A DNA stretch of 64,000 bases from Circinella umbellata (taxonomy: Eukaryota; Mucoromycota; Mucoromycetes; Mucorales; Lichtheimiaceae): NCBI GenBank assembly GCA_025093555.1, contig JAIWNF010000004.1:868001-932000 (forward strand), in the 5' to 3' direction. Positions 25,015 through 35,471 of this stretch are shown here, one piece after another (position 1 is the stretch's first letter; each line of letters opens with the position of its first letter). The notes beneath the pieces were generated by a model, which did not search any database, had not been told where the DNA came from, and saw nothing but the letters and a program-made list of their open reading frames with translations. Made by a program: the position numbers and the translations under genes.

Positions 25015-26156
25015 TTACACTGTAACGTCAAAGTTTTCAGGAAGTATAAAAGGTTGATTTGATTGGTCGGATAATACCGACTTTGGTGAAGAACACGAAG
25101 ATGCATCATCATAAGAAAAAGGTTCACAGATGCTTTGTTGATTTTTATAAAATGGTTGTCATTAGTAGCTTTACATGAATGAGTGTTTTTTTTTTCGTTC
25201 CTGCTTTATAATTTATGATAATGAATAGTAGCTAACCTATCGGATGGAGAAGCAGGAATAACAACAGGAACTTTATCGCACTTTGTTAATTTTGCTGTAT
25301 TGTTATTGCTGCTACTTTTACTACTGGTAGCAACAGAAAACTGTGATTGATGGTTATAATAGCGTGCGGAATATTCCTATCAATTGAATAGAACATTCTT
25401 TCTTAATATTATGATAACCAGCCATTGGCAACAAAGAACGCTCCACGAAGAGTAGTAATATCTAACCATAAAAGACATTACCTCTTTAGATTCAAGTACA
25501 AAGTCATTTAAGGTATCTCCTCTTTCGTTCCGATCATTGTTTTCAATAAGGCTCTGTTGTGAAAGTTCTTGTTGTTCCTCCTCCTGCTTTTGATGTTGAT
25601 GATTATCTATCATCATATTTCTTGGAACAACATTTTTATTCCAACATTCCGATAAAAGATGTTCGGTAATCCAATTTTCCTGGCACAAGTCCAAACGGAT
25701 CCTTTTTTTATGTCGTAATGCCCTTCTCATCAAATACTGAATTGCCATTTTTTTGTTCTCTTTTGGAATCAGCCTCCATGGTGTGGATAATAAAGGTTCA
25801 GTGTTATTACTATCCGTGATTGACAACAGTATGTTCATTTTCATTCGCTGTATGGCAATATTGGTCGTATTCCGTAAGAACATATATATTTTTTTGCCTT
25901 GATATTGATCGTTTTCTACAAGAGCATCGATGGCTTGTAGAACATCACTATCAAGGGGTATACGTGCTGTACCTGAAGGTACACGAGGTCGATATATGAA
26001 TCGTTTTGGTAATAGTCTCTTTTGACGTCGATATCGTTTTCTTTCTTGGTCTTGTTTTTCGTTTCGTTTTTCTAGTTCAGCAGGAGTATGATGGCCATAG
26101 TCTATGTTACTTTGTTGGTACTGTCTTGAAAAGATATTATTTCTAGTAATGGTCAT
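25015..26156 (-). CDS. Orphan protein, paralogue B of the same new family
   Basis: Not recognised. Exons 26156-25482, 25376-25237, 25132-25015 give 310 aa; the junction phases are 0 and 2, identical to paralogue A at 19927-21430. Seen: a basic N-terminus with an Arg/Lys cluster (RKRYRRQKRLLPKR, residues 39-52, a possible nuclear signal); the shared domain at about 69-174 with SDVLQAIDALV, an aliphatic helix, and C-x2-NWITEHLLSECW; a Gln/Glu linker; then an exon 2 segment with VPVVIPASPSD; and a Ser-rich acidic C-terminus ending FDVTV. The ATG at 26156 is the first in frame. The domain is helical and Trp-containing by composition. A DNA- or chromatin-related role is only a guess from the basic N-terminus. 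Confidence 0.72.
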
Positions 26157-26680
26157 GATTATCAAGTTACTTTTTTTTTGTTACGTATAGAATATTGTAT
26201 AAAACAAAGAATTAATAAACAATGACAAAATAATAAACAGGAAGAAAAGCTCGATAAATTGATTGTTGTGAAACAACGAAAAAAAATGATGCATAAATTT
26301 TTTGACAACATTTTCATTTATATAAATGAAAACCAGCATTTTGGTAAATCTGATCGAGACCTTGAATAATAATATTTGTGTATATAATAATAAGTAAAGT
26401 TAATGTGATAAAAGAAAAAGCGGGGGAAAGTGGGGTGTATATATATGTGTGTAGTATGTGTGAATTAAGTTAACACATAAAATAGAGAAAAAATATGGAT
26501 ACTATTATCTAACAAGAGAGAAATAAAAAGGGAGAAAAAAGAAGGCTGATATTGCTAATGATTTTTAAAAGTGTAAAGAAAACATGGAATAAAGGGATAT
26601 GAACGGGTAAGAAGACAAAAGAAATATTTTTTTTATACACATAAACTTCACATAATCAAAGAAAAAGTAAATATGAAATT
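26157..26680. other. Intergenic: upstream of paralogue B, downstream of DnaJ gene
   Basis: AT-rich, with no open frame of note. It contains the 5' leader of the minus-strand orphan and the 3' region of the DnaJ gene. Confidence 0.5.
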
Positions 26681-28180
26681 TTAATAGTCCGGGTTATAAC
26701 CAAATCGTTTAATTTCTTCACAACTCTTCATTGGCATTTTGAGTGCCTTTTGATACTGTTCTTCATTTCGTCCAATACCAAAAACACCTGCTGCAGCATT
26801 CAGCCGAGTGGCACGTTCCCTTCGTTCATTATTACATGTATGTTGTAATCCACGTACCCAGTCCACTTCTACTTGTTGTTCCACTCGATTCAATTTAGCT
26901 CTACTTTGTTCTGTCGATCGAAATGCAGATGGATTGACATAGTAAGGAACTTGATGACTTTGTGTCATGCGTACTTGGGAATAAACATTCGTAGGTCTCA
27001 ATGAAAATGTTGGGGTATTATCCGTGAACAGACCAGATAATAAAGAATATCCAAACAAGATCAATAAAGGTAAGATTTGTAATAACACTGTCCATCCAGC
27101 TGTTCCATTTTGTTGTCTTTGTCGTTGTTGTTGGAATTGTTGTGCACGGCGTCCGGCACCGTTACGATAATAGTGCGGAGCAAATCCAGGGCCGACAAAC
27201 GTAGCGCTACTAAATCCAGGTCCAAAGCCTCCTCCTCCACCACCACCAAAGAACATGTTGAATAAGTCTTCGGGTGAGATCTCATCACCTGCAAATCCTG
27301 GTCCGGCAGCATGGAATCCTCGGAATCCTGCTCCTCCTCCCATTCCTCCACTACCACGTTGTTCGGGATCACCACCACCAGCATCATGAATGGATCGTTT
27401 TTGTGGATCTGATAATACTGTAAAGGCCTTAGAAATTACTATAAAATATACATTTAAAGAGTTTTTTTTAGTTATGTGTTATGTATTTATGCATCATATC
27501 ATGATAATAATGCTAATCATAAAACTAAAACGCTTAGCTTCTCTATCCTTTTTATCAATATCCCCCGTTTATCCATTTACTCCCCAAATCAAGTGAACAA
27601 AAAATAAAAATAAACCACTTTACATTTAAATGCTTCATCAGCTCCTGGTGCATTATTTTTGTCAGGGTGGAATTGTAAAGCAAGCTAAATAATTAATATA
27701 TATTTCAGCATTACTATATATAATTACGTTGCTCTTAAAAATAATAATAGATATATCAATACAGATGATGGTACTAAACTCTACCTTGCGATAAGATTTT
27801 TTTATCTGTACTTCAGTACATTTTTTATCCAGAGATAATACTTGGTAATAATCCGAACCACACGCTAAAATCTTTTTTACAGCTGATACTTGTTCCTGTG
27901 TATATTTTTTCTCGGATGAACTGCTGCTTGAAGAAGTCGTCGTCGATGACTTGAAAGATGTTGATGTACCACTAGTTGTTTTACTATTTGTAGATTGTTT
28001 GCTGCTGTCTCCATTAGCTGCTGCTGCTTCTGCTTTTTCAAGGAATGCCTTTGCTGGATCGGTAGGATACAGATTAATCGATTTCTTGGTCAATCGTAGA
28101 GCAGCCGCGTAGTTGCCATTCCCATAATGGTTCTTTGCAATGTTTAAACAACGAATGGCTTCATCCTTATTGATCTCCAT
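26681..28180 (-). CDS. ER membrane DnaJ co-chaperone, DNAJB12/DNAJB14-like (J domain, TM, DUF1977)
   Basis: Exons 28180-27785, 27684-27624, 27438-26681; about 404 aa. Seen: an N-terminal TPR-like helical segment (MEINKDEAIRCLNIAKNHY); a Ser/Thr-rich linker; a J domain (DYYQVLSLDKKCTEVQIKKS, then LALQFHPDKNNAPGADEAFK) with the HPD motif that activates Hsp70, split by both introns; a Gly/Phe-rich stretch with FNMFFGGGGGGGFGPG; one hydrophobic segment (VLLQILPLLILFGYSLLSGL) as a single TM anchor; and a C-terminal DUF1977-type region ending in an Asn-Pro-Asp-Tyr tail. This order matches the DNAJB12/14 group, which recruits Hsp70 at the cytosolic face of the ER for membrane-protein quality control. 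Start, TM and tail agree with the family length. Confidence 0.93.
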
Positions 28181-28734
28181 GGTACATTTAATAAATTAAT
28201 CGGAGAGAGAATGAAGGAGGATTTTTGGAGAAAAAAAAAATGAATAACCCAGTAACGAAAAAGAAAGGGCACGTTATATACACCTCACACAAAAAAAAAG
28301 AAGTAGAGTTTCAAATTATACTTTTGAGACACCACACTGAATTTCATTGGGCACTTTAACTTTCTTCTTCTCAATCTCCTGTTTTCCTTTGTGTTACCCT
28401 TTCCATTATCATTAAGATATAGAGAAAACTTGTAACTGATAAACGCATATAAAATGATAAGTTGTTTTTTCTTTTATTTACAACATAAAAAATAAGACAA
28501 AAATAGAGAAGAATGTGTCAACAATCTAGATTTTTTTTTAGGAAAATGGAATGACAATATAAAAATGAAAAAAATGGTAAAAGAAAAAATAGTAGAAATG
28601 TTTGGTGCAATGTATGGTTTTACATGGATACGACGGTTGCTATGATGGATTTTGATGTGATTGTTGTTGTTGTTGCTATGGTAATAAAACAGAATAAGGG
28701 TGGTAAGAGAGTAAAGAAAATTAGGAAGGAAAAT
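28181..28734. other. Intergenic between DnaJ and fibrillarin genes
   Basis: Same-strand spacer: fibrillarin 3' region and DnaJ promoter. It contains A runs and a small antisense frame with no support. Confidence 0.5.
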
Positions 28735-29754
28735 TTAGTTACTTCGAACATATTTGCCAACAACGACAGCGTGATCTCTTTCATAAGGTTCCAAAGTCAA
28801 TTGTTCTTGAGGCTTCACACGCTCTTCTTGAAGCTTCTTAACTTCACGAGCAAATACAGTAGCGGCATCGACAGTAGAATCAATACAAGAGGCCTTGATA
28901 GAAATAACAATATGACCGTCATTCTTTAAGAAATTATGAGCATTTAAAGTAATGATACGAGCTTGATCAGGTTGAGCAACATCAGCAAAAATGACATCAA
29001 CCATAGGGACCAACATACGATACTTGTGAGGATGACGGGCATCTTCGACAATAGGAACTACATTTGTTCTCTTCTTGGCCATATTGATCAAATCACGACC
29101 GGAACGATGAGAGAATTCGACGGCATAGACAGCACCTTCTGGACCAACGACATCGGCAACATGGGAAACGGAAGTACCAGAAGCACCACCCAAGTATAAA
29201 ACCTTTTTACCAGGAGCAATGTGAATATGGTCAACACCACCAAGAACAGCAGCGGCTAATTTGGAACGGAAAGGATTCCATACACGATATTCAATCTTGG
29301 TACCTTCGGGACCATCAATGGAAATACGCTTTTCACCATAGACGGATTCACCGGGAACCAAATTCTTGGTGACAAGCAAATCTTCTTTACCACGAGCAAT
29401 AAAGATACCTTCATGACGATGAGGTTCAATAATGACTTTGTTACCACCTCGTGCACCACCAGCAGCACCACCGCGGCCGCCACGACCTCCTCCACGACCA
29501 CCACGGCCGCCACGGCTGTCTTTGCCAATGCCACCACGGCCACCACCACGGCCGCCGAAACCGCCACGACCACCGCCTCGACCGCCACGATCACCACCGA
29601 ATCCACCACGGCCACCACGATCGCCACCGAATCCACCACGGCCGCCAAAACCGCCACGGCCACCGCCTCGGCCGCCACGATCACCACCGAATCCACCACG
29701 GCCACCGCCTCGGCCACCACGACTGCCTCCTCGACCACGTCCTTCAAATCCCAT
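28735..29754 (-). CDS. NOP1: Fibrillarin, box C/D snoRNP 2'-O-methyltransferase
   Basis: A single exon of 339 aa, the usual length. The N-terminal third (to about residue 105) is a Gly/Arg-rich GAR domain of RGG, GGRGG and GFGGDRGG units. The rest is the fibrillarin methyltransferase fold: [18 protein letters not shown], the SAM-binding motif [17 protein letters not shown], then [25 protein letters not shown] and [10 protein letters not shown], which carry the conserved Asp/Lys catalytic residues. It methylates rRNA ribose 2'-OH groups guided by box C/D RNAs in the nucleolus, and family members also methylate a glutamine in histone H2A. The GAR-coding DNA is strikingly GC-rich compared with its surroundings, which explains several long antisense frames. 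The lack of introns is unusual among its neighbours. It is transcribed divergently from the gene at 30093. Confidence 0.98.
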   Translation of the reverse strand: MGFEGRGRGGSRGGRGGGRGGFGGDRGGRGGGRGGFGGRGGFGGDRGGRGGFGGDRGGRGGGRGGFGGRGGGRGGIGKDSRGGRGGRGGGRGGRGGAAGGARGGNKVIIEPHRHEGIFIARGKEDLLVTKNLVPGESVYGEKRISIDGPEGTKIEYRVWNPFRSKLAAAVLGGVDHIHIAPGKKVLYLGGASGTSVSHVADVVGPEGAVYAVEFSHRSGRDLINMAKKRTNVVPIVEDARHPHKYRMLVPMVDVIFADVAQPDQARIITLNAHNFLKNDGHIVISIKASCIDSTVDAATVFAREVKKLQEERVKPQEQLTLEPYERDHAVVVGKYVRSN

Positions 29755-30092
29755 TGTTGATGTTGATTAAGCGTAAAGCGTTGATTTCGTTATAAGATGG
29801 GATGGTAGTAAAAAAAAAGATCGGTCCTTTTTTGAGATCGTAAACTTTTTTTAAAAAAATGTGTTTGTGTTGAAAAAGGTTTAAGGAAAAAAAAAATAAG
29901 CTGCTTGTCAAAAAAAAAAAAAAATTTCTGAGAGGATGATTGGTCCTGAAAAGAAGAAAAAATTGCAGGATAAAGTCACTTAATAGTTTGATAGAAGCAA
30001 AGTGACGGAGTTTTTTACTACTTGCCGGATTTCTTTTTTTTTTTCCACTGTTTCATACTTGGCTGTTTAACAAAGATCGTAATATAGTAAAA
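29755..30092. promoter_or_regulatory. Putative bidirectional promoter, fibrillarin / LYDG10-like
   Basis: Only 338 bp separate the two divergent start codons. The interval has several A or T runs, including an A-tract running into TTTC at 29911-29928 that resembles the RRPE (AAAAATTT) element of yeast ribosome-biogenesis promoters. Shared control of two nucleolar or growth-linked genes is inferred, not shown. Confidence 0.5.
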
Positions 30093-30453
30093 ATGGTACA
30101 AGGCTCATTAAAAAAGATCGGAGGAGGTCAAAAGAAACAACCAAGAAAAGCCAAACAAATGAAGAAAGGAGGTAAATGGCAATTCATATTTATATATATG
30201 TAATAAAAATGTTTTTATAAAATGCTTGAATTAACTTGTTACTATAATAATAGCTCGTACAATTGCACCTAAAAAAGCCGCCCTTGTTACTCAAAAAAGA
30301 CTCGAAAAAAAATTATCAGCAAAGATTAATAATAATATCGAACGAGAAATGTCCGTGAAAGCCAATGCCGTTGGTAAATTGACTGTCATGAAGAAACTTG
30401 CTACTGAAGCGACCGCTGAAGCTGCTGCTAATAAAAAGAAGGGCAAGAAATAA
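30093..30453 (+). CDS. LYDG10 / UPF0390 (DUF2462) small basic protein
   Basis: Exons 30093-30171 and 30254-30453; 92 aa, too short and spliced to stand out as an ORF. Seen: MVQGSLKKIGGGQKKQPRKA at the start, ARTIAPKKAALV across the junction, NNNIEREMSVKANAVGKL in the middle, and a Lys-rich end (KKKGKK). This matches the family of the Leydig cell tumour 10 kDa protein homologue (UPF0390), very basic proteins of about 10 kDa found across eukaryotes, whose function is poorly defined and which are often nucleolar. The tight divergent pairing with fibrillarin is compatible with a nucleolar role, but that is inference. Confidence 0.9.
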
Positions 30454-30753
30454 TTGTTCATCCACTTAACCTGTACAACATATACACAACATCCACTTTA
30501 CATCTTCGTACATCATTATCATTTTTTCCTTATCATCCAACCATCAGTAAATAACTTCATTATTCTCCTCTTTATTGCTAAATTCCATTTAATTTGTCAT
30601 TCCAAATTTGTTTTCTTTTTGTACCATATACAATAATATATATTTATTTATATTAGTTTTCTTTAATACACGTAAAAATGATATTATGAAAAGCATGTGT
30701 GTATAGACTTGAGGGATGCGTGTATTTATAAATGAATCAGTATTATTATTATT
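30454..30753. other. Convergent 3' spacer
   Basis: A 300-bp tail-to-tail region between the UPF0390 gene and the trehalase gene. It contains A/T-rich likely polyadenylation sequence and no gene. Confidence 0.5.
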
Positions 30754-32923
30754 CTAAACTGGATATGAAAATGTCGAGGTACAATCGGGTGCTTTTATAT
30801 CGGAAAAAGTATTAAAGATCCATAATGCTACACCATTTGTCCATCCAAATCCAACTTGTACAGTATCTAAACATGTTCTGATTATCAGTACTTATCTCTA
30901 ACTATTCGAGCCTATATATATATACATAAACTACTTACATTCACCACCTGAACCAGCTGAACCCATGTTCTGCACATCGAATTTTTCAAACATATGACCA
31001 TTATCCTCTGTATCAGATGCCAGTCGTTCTAATAATCCAGGTAATGATCCACCCGTGTTATACCAAGAACAAAATGAAGAAGCAGCATATCTTTCTCCCA
31101 TAATTCGGGCCAATTGTATAAATTCGGATGTTCTATCATGGTCAAGACCTTTTTCTTCTTCATACTTTATTTGACTTACACTATGAAAGTCATGGCGGAT
31201 CCAGTAATCTACATTCATAATAGCACGCATAGTAATATACTGTAATGGTGGCCATCCATTGGGCCAGTCCCATTGCATGGTTGTATTAAATTCGGAGGTT
31301 GTCAATATTCCTGGATCTTGTCTTAATGCTTCTATCACATAATCAAATACTTTTGGCAGCGACTTGAATGCACGATCCGGTACAGCGCCTAGCCAAAAGG
31401 GAACCATTCCTGCTGGTGTAAATTCAATATTTTGCTGTTGACCCGTTATGTTATAATCAAAAAATGCGTGATGTTTTGGATTCCATAAATATTGATCCAT
31501 AGCTGCTAATCGCTTTGATGCCTGACGTTGATAATACTGTTTCTGAAGTGGGGCACTATGCCATTCAGATAATGTGTTTTCAATACTCCATAACATGGCA
31601 TTGAGATCGACGGGAATAATGTTTCGGGTGTTAAGTTGACGTAAAATGGTGTTGGGGTCGTTGTTGGTTATTTGTTTGGTTTTAGTCCATCTGGATGTAT
31701 AATCCCATCCTGATTCAGCACCAGACGCCAAGTTACTGTAAAGTTGGTGACGTTCGGTGTCGTTTAAAGGTTCAAAGGGATCGTTGGCAACTTCGTAGTC
31801 TTCGCTATACGATTCGGGACGAGGTGAGGTATTATGAACATCGTATCTGTTCAGTGAATGTTTTTTATCAAGTTGAACGGTAGTGTTGGTAAGCCAGTAT
31901 GTGTATTCTTTGTCGAGAATAGGTAAGGATTTGTATAAAAATGATTCATCGCCTGTTTTTTCAACGTATATTTTAACCATCTCGGTTAGTAACGGTGGTT
32001 GTGATCTGTTCAAGTAATATATACGCGCACCGTTGGCTACATGATTACAAAAACCGATGTTAGTTTGCAAAAATTAGTTCCACTAAAAAAGATATAAAAT
32101 ACTTGCGTATGAATCCATATGTATCAACAAAATCTAATAAATTTTCAATCATATCTTTGGCTAATTCATTCAAATCACTTAATAATAACCCTCGAATGAC
32201 AAAATAGGTATCCCTTTGATAAATAATAATAGCAATTAATATAAGAACCAGATCGTTTACATTTATATGTTTTTGTTGTTTGCAAACATTTACCAATAGT
32301 AAAATTCACGAAATCGACCGCCTGGAATAACAAAAGGTCGTTTAACCGGTAGAGCACTTGTTACACACCCATCACATAACTTCGATGTGTCGAATTCAAA
32401 AGCGAGGTCACGCCATTCATCACTTAGTTTTTCTAGCCAACCACGATATATAGGATCATGAACAGTATCTAACCATTCAGGTGGATTTTGTTTTTCCACT
32501 GAATATTGAATTAGCTCACTTCCAGGTTGATCGAAATACATGTCGACAAACGATACAATGGATTCATGTAATGCGTTTTCACCCCCTATGGCGTCAAATG
32601 CATCCAATACCTGTTTTAATGGCTTTTTTGTAGGCTGTGTAAAAACGCAGGGTATACAAATATATATGCATAAGTGGAGTGGCAATTGTTTCCATATATG
32701 GATGCATTAAAAGTAGGAGAAGAGAAAGAAATGTAAATACCATATCAACAAATGTTTTTGAATCAGGGAAAAGGTGAGCGAGCTGGATGGTACGTAAGAG
32801 AGGGCCTTCGCAATAGATTGGTGAGTTACATGTACTACTAGTATTGTTCTTTGTCTCAGCGTTAATTGCGGTTACGGTGGCAAAAAGGCACAACCATAAT
32901 AAATGAATACCATGGAGACGCAT
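30754..32923 (-). CDS. Secreted trehalase, glycoside hydrolase family 37
   Basis: Exons 32923-32741, 32634-32294, 32213-32107, 32036-30939, 30866-30754; about 613 aa. It hydrolyses trehalose to two glucoses. Seen: a signal peptide (LHGIHLLWLCLFATVTAINA, cleavage near residue 22); CNSPIYCEGPLL; trehalase signature 1 (PGGRFREFYYWDTYF) rebuilt across intron 2; GFIPNGARIYYLNRSQPP across intron 3; the acidic active-site region ESGWDYTSRW (catalytic Asp); signature 2 (MQWDWPNGWPPLQY); and GGEYTVQVGFGWTNGVAL (catalytic Glu) across intron 4. The absence of a long phospho-regulated N-terminus and the signal peptide place it with secreted/periplasmic trehalases rather than fungal neutral trehalase. Intron 3 must start with GC rather than GT to preserve the conserved motif. 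Confidence 0.96.
32037..32106 (-). other. GC-AG intron in the trehalase gene
   Basis: A 70-nt intron with donor GCAAGT and acceptor TAG. Splicing here joins GFI to PNGARIYYLNRS, the invariant trehalase motif, in phase 1. The nearby GT (GTATTT) gives the wrong frame. Confidence 0.88.
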
Positions 32924-33828
32924 TTATACGGAGAATATATCGAGTCTGATGTTGTCGCGTGGTTTTATTTTACTTTTAATAAATAAAAATTGCACGTGTA
33001 ATATAACAATAATGCTAAATGTGCGTATATACGTTTGTATCAAGAGTTATTATTATGAGTTAGATGTAAATAATCTTAAAAAAAATCAGGTAGATCGATA
33101 TACAAAAGAGATTAGCAGCAAAAAGATTTGTGTACAAACACAAGGTATATATATATTGGTTGAATATCTTTTTCGTTTTTCCTTTTGAATACTATCCGAG
33201 ACCGAGAAAGCAGATTTGCTTGTGTTTGACGAGCCCAAGATAACAAATAAAGAATAAAACAAATAATAAAAAAAAGAGTTGAATGGAAAAAGACAGAAGT
33301 GTAGATGAAGAGAAGTTACAAAAAGGAGAGAGAGAAAAAATATAAGTATATGTCTATTTATATATACATGCATACGCAGACCGCAATAATGAGACTATCC
33401 GATCCAGATGAGTTACAAAAAATTACTTTTCCTTATTCAGGGTTCAGTATCGAATCTGTACTTCTAAGAACAAACCTTATGCTCTAACATACGGCCCCTT
33501 CCAGAATATCAGACCTTTCATGTTTATGAATAAATATAAAGAATTTATAAAAAAACTTTCAAAACAGTCAATTTACAAGTGTGTGAATTTTGTAATGTTT
33601 TTGCCAACGTTAACCCCACCCCTTTTTATACGACACATCGAAGTAAAAAAAAATATTAATAAAAAATTCCCGACTTTTCTTTGTCGAACATTTTCTTTCC
33701 AGACTAGATACAACTTGTCATATATATAGAGCGTGTCGTATGTATATGTGAGACTTGAAAAACAAATTGCGTGTTATATTATTTACTGTACAAATAGAAC
33801 TTATTATTGAAGAAGAAAAAGAAAGAAC
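32924..33828. other. Intergenic between trehalase and NDUFAF5-like genes
   Basis: Trehalase promoter plus the 3' region of the upstream minus-strand gene. AT-rich with small chance frames only. No stress-response element (CCCCT/AGGGG) could be assigned with confidence. Confidence 0.45.
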
Positions 33829-35341
33829 CTAGTTCTCCAAAACATCTTTGAGAGATGTTGTTGCAGAGCCACGTTTTTTTGGTAATGGTTGTGTTGGCGA
33901 TGGTTTCCAGCCAATCTATATAAATCAATGGTGTAAATAAGTCTTTTGGTATTAAAGAAAATGTTTATAAATATGGATATAGATACTTTACCATGTATAT
34001 AATTTGAAAAGTGGCAGGTACTGTTCCATCTGGATTACCGTGTAATTCTATCATAAATGGTAATATATTATTAAACAATCTAGTTTTTGGTAATAGTGAT
34101 AGTTATAGTAACAGTAATATCTTTTACCTTTATAAATAGATGCCGCTGCCATTAATGTATCTCGTTTGATAATGGGTCGTCTAGAATACACATATAAAGT
34201 TTTAATAAGAACTATTTCTTTGGATGGCTGGCTTCCTTTATACTTTTTTTACCTGCTTAATACAGCATTATTTTCACCCATAGCCTTTAAATCTTCCATT
34301 AATTCAAACATGGATGGGTAATCCACCACAATTTCGTCCACATCCACTGTCGTAAGAGTCAATCCAGCACGCGAAAGTAAACGTGCAATATCACTTGAAT
34401 CTATTATATGATATATATTAGTTGGTTTTACAATACAACTTGGTTTATATGTTTTTTTTATTCTACCTGTCATGGGTGATACGTGAGGTGATACACCACT
34501 TTCTCGTTCGAGTTCTGCCAATTGTAATGAAGTTCTATAGTAAGAATATTAATAATAGTTAGATTTATGAGCCATCTATGTCCAATTTTAATTATACAAT
34601 ACTGCTGAAGTTACCTTAATTCAAACAATGTATCACCACCAAAAAGAGCACCGACAAAAACACCATCAGGAACCAATGCTTTACGTACTTGAATTAATGC
34701 ACCTGGTAAATCATTCACCCAATGCATCGATAGACTGCTTACAACAGCCTCTAATGAGTTTTCTTCAAAAGGTAAATGTTCTTCATCCACGATACGTCGT
34801 TCCACTTCCACTAGATTATTATAAAACATTTAGTGGAATGACATGAAGCTCTTTCATATATAACATATTTATACAGAGGTATATATAAATATACGCAAGC
34901 TATTTTCCTTTTTTTCCCTACCTGGTGCATATTCATCAGCGTCTCGACGTAAAGCCTGTTCCGAAATGTCGCACATGATCAACTTTTTCATCATATCCTT
35001 ATTGACATGTTTTACAATATGGCCACAACCCGATCCTAAATCTACTACTGTGTTGAATTCACGTTTGATATCCTAAAATCAATATATAAAAGTTAGTAAA
35101 AGAGAGAGATCTAAAAAAAAGTATATGTTTTGTTTACCATTAATCGATCTGCGACACGAGCAGCTACTTCGTCTTTTAAATAATCAACCGTACGGCTGGT
35201 TTCTACATTTGAAGCAGCACGATCCTTTTGCATACGTTTTACGTCACGATTAAAAACTTGAAAATTAGCTGCACCATGTGCTGCTGTTGCATAATGACGG
35301 CGCCATAATGGGTATCGATGCACAAGACGTGTAGGAAACAT
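33829..35341 (-). CDS. NDUFAF5-like mitochondrial complex I assembly factor (SAM-binding fold)
   Basis: Eight exons: 35341-35138, 35072-34922, 34810-34615, 34534-34467, 34400-34253, 34180-34128, 34047-33992, 33915-33829; 320 aa, phases all consistent. Seen: a basic, Arg-rich mitochondrial presequence ([20 protein letters not shown]); [17 protein letters not shown], typical of the family; the SAM-binding loop [55 protein letters not shown]; and [20 protein letters not shown]. Members hydroxylate an arginine of the NDUFS7 subunit early in complex I assembly. Its presence implies that this fungus has respiratory complex I. Ends 131 bp downstream of the F-box gene's stop on the same strand. Confidence 0.92.
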
Positions 35342-35471
35342 AGTGACAAATTAAGAAAAAAAAAAAGGCCCCGGTGATCATATAAATTCCGCATTTTCAT
35401 GATTTTTTTTGAGTTACACATAAATGTAGACAAAACCTTTCCATAGAAAGATAGCACTTCTTTTATTGACA

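Noticed and set aside
29413..29795. Three long plus-strand frames opposite fibrillarin (Pro-, Thr- or His-rich)
   Set aside because: They are antisense shadows of the Gly/Arg GAR repeat; the low stop density is due to its GC-rich codons.
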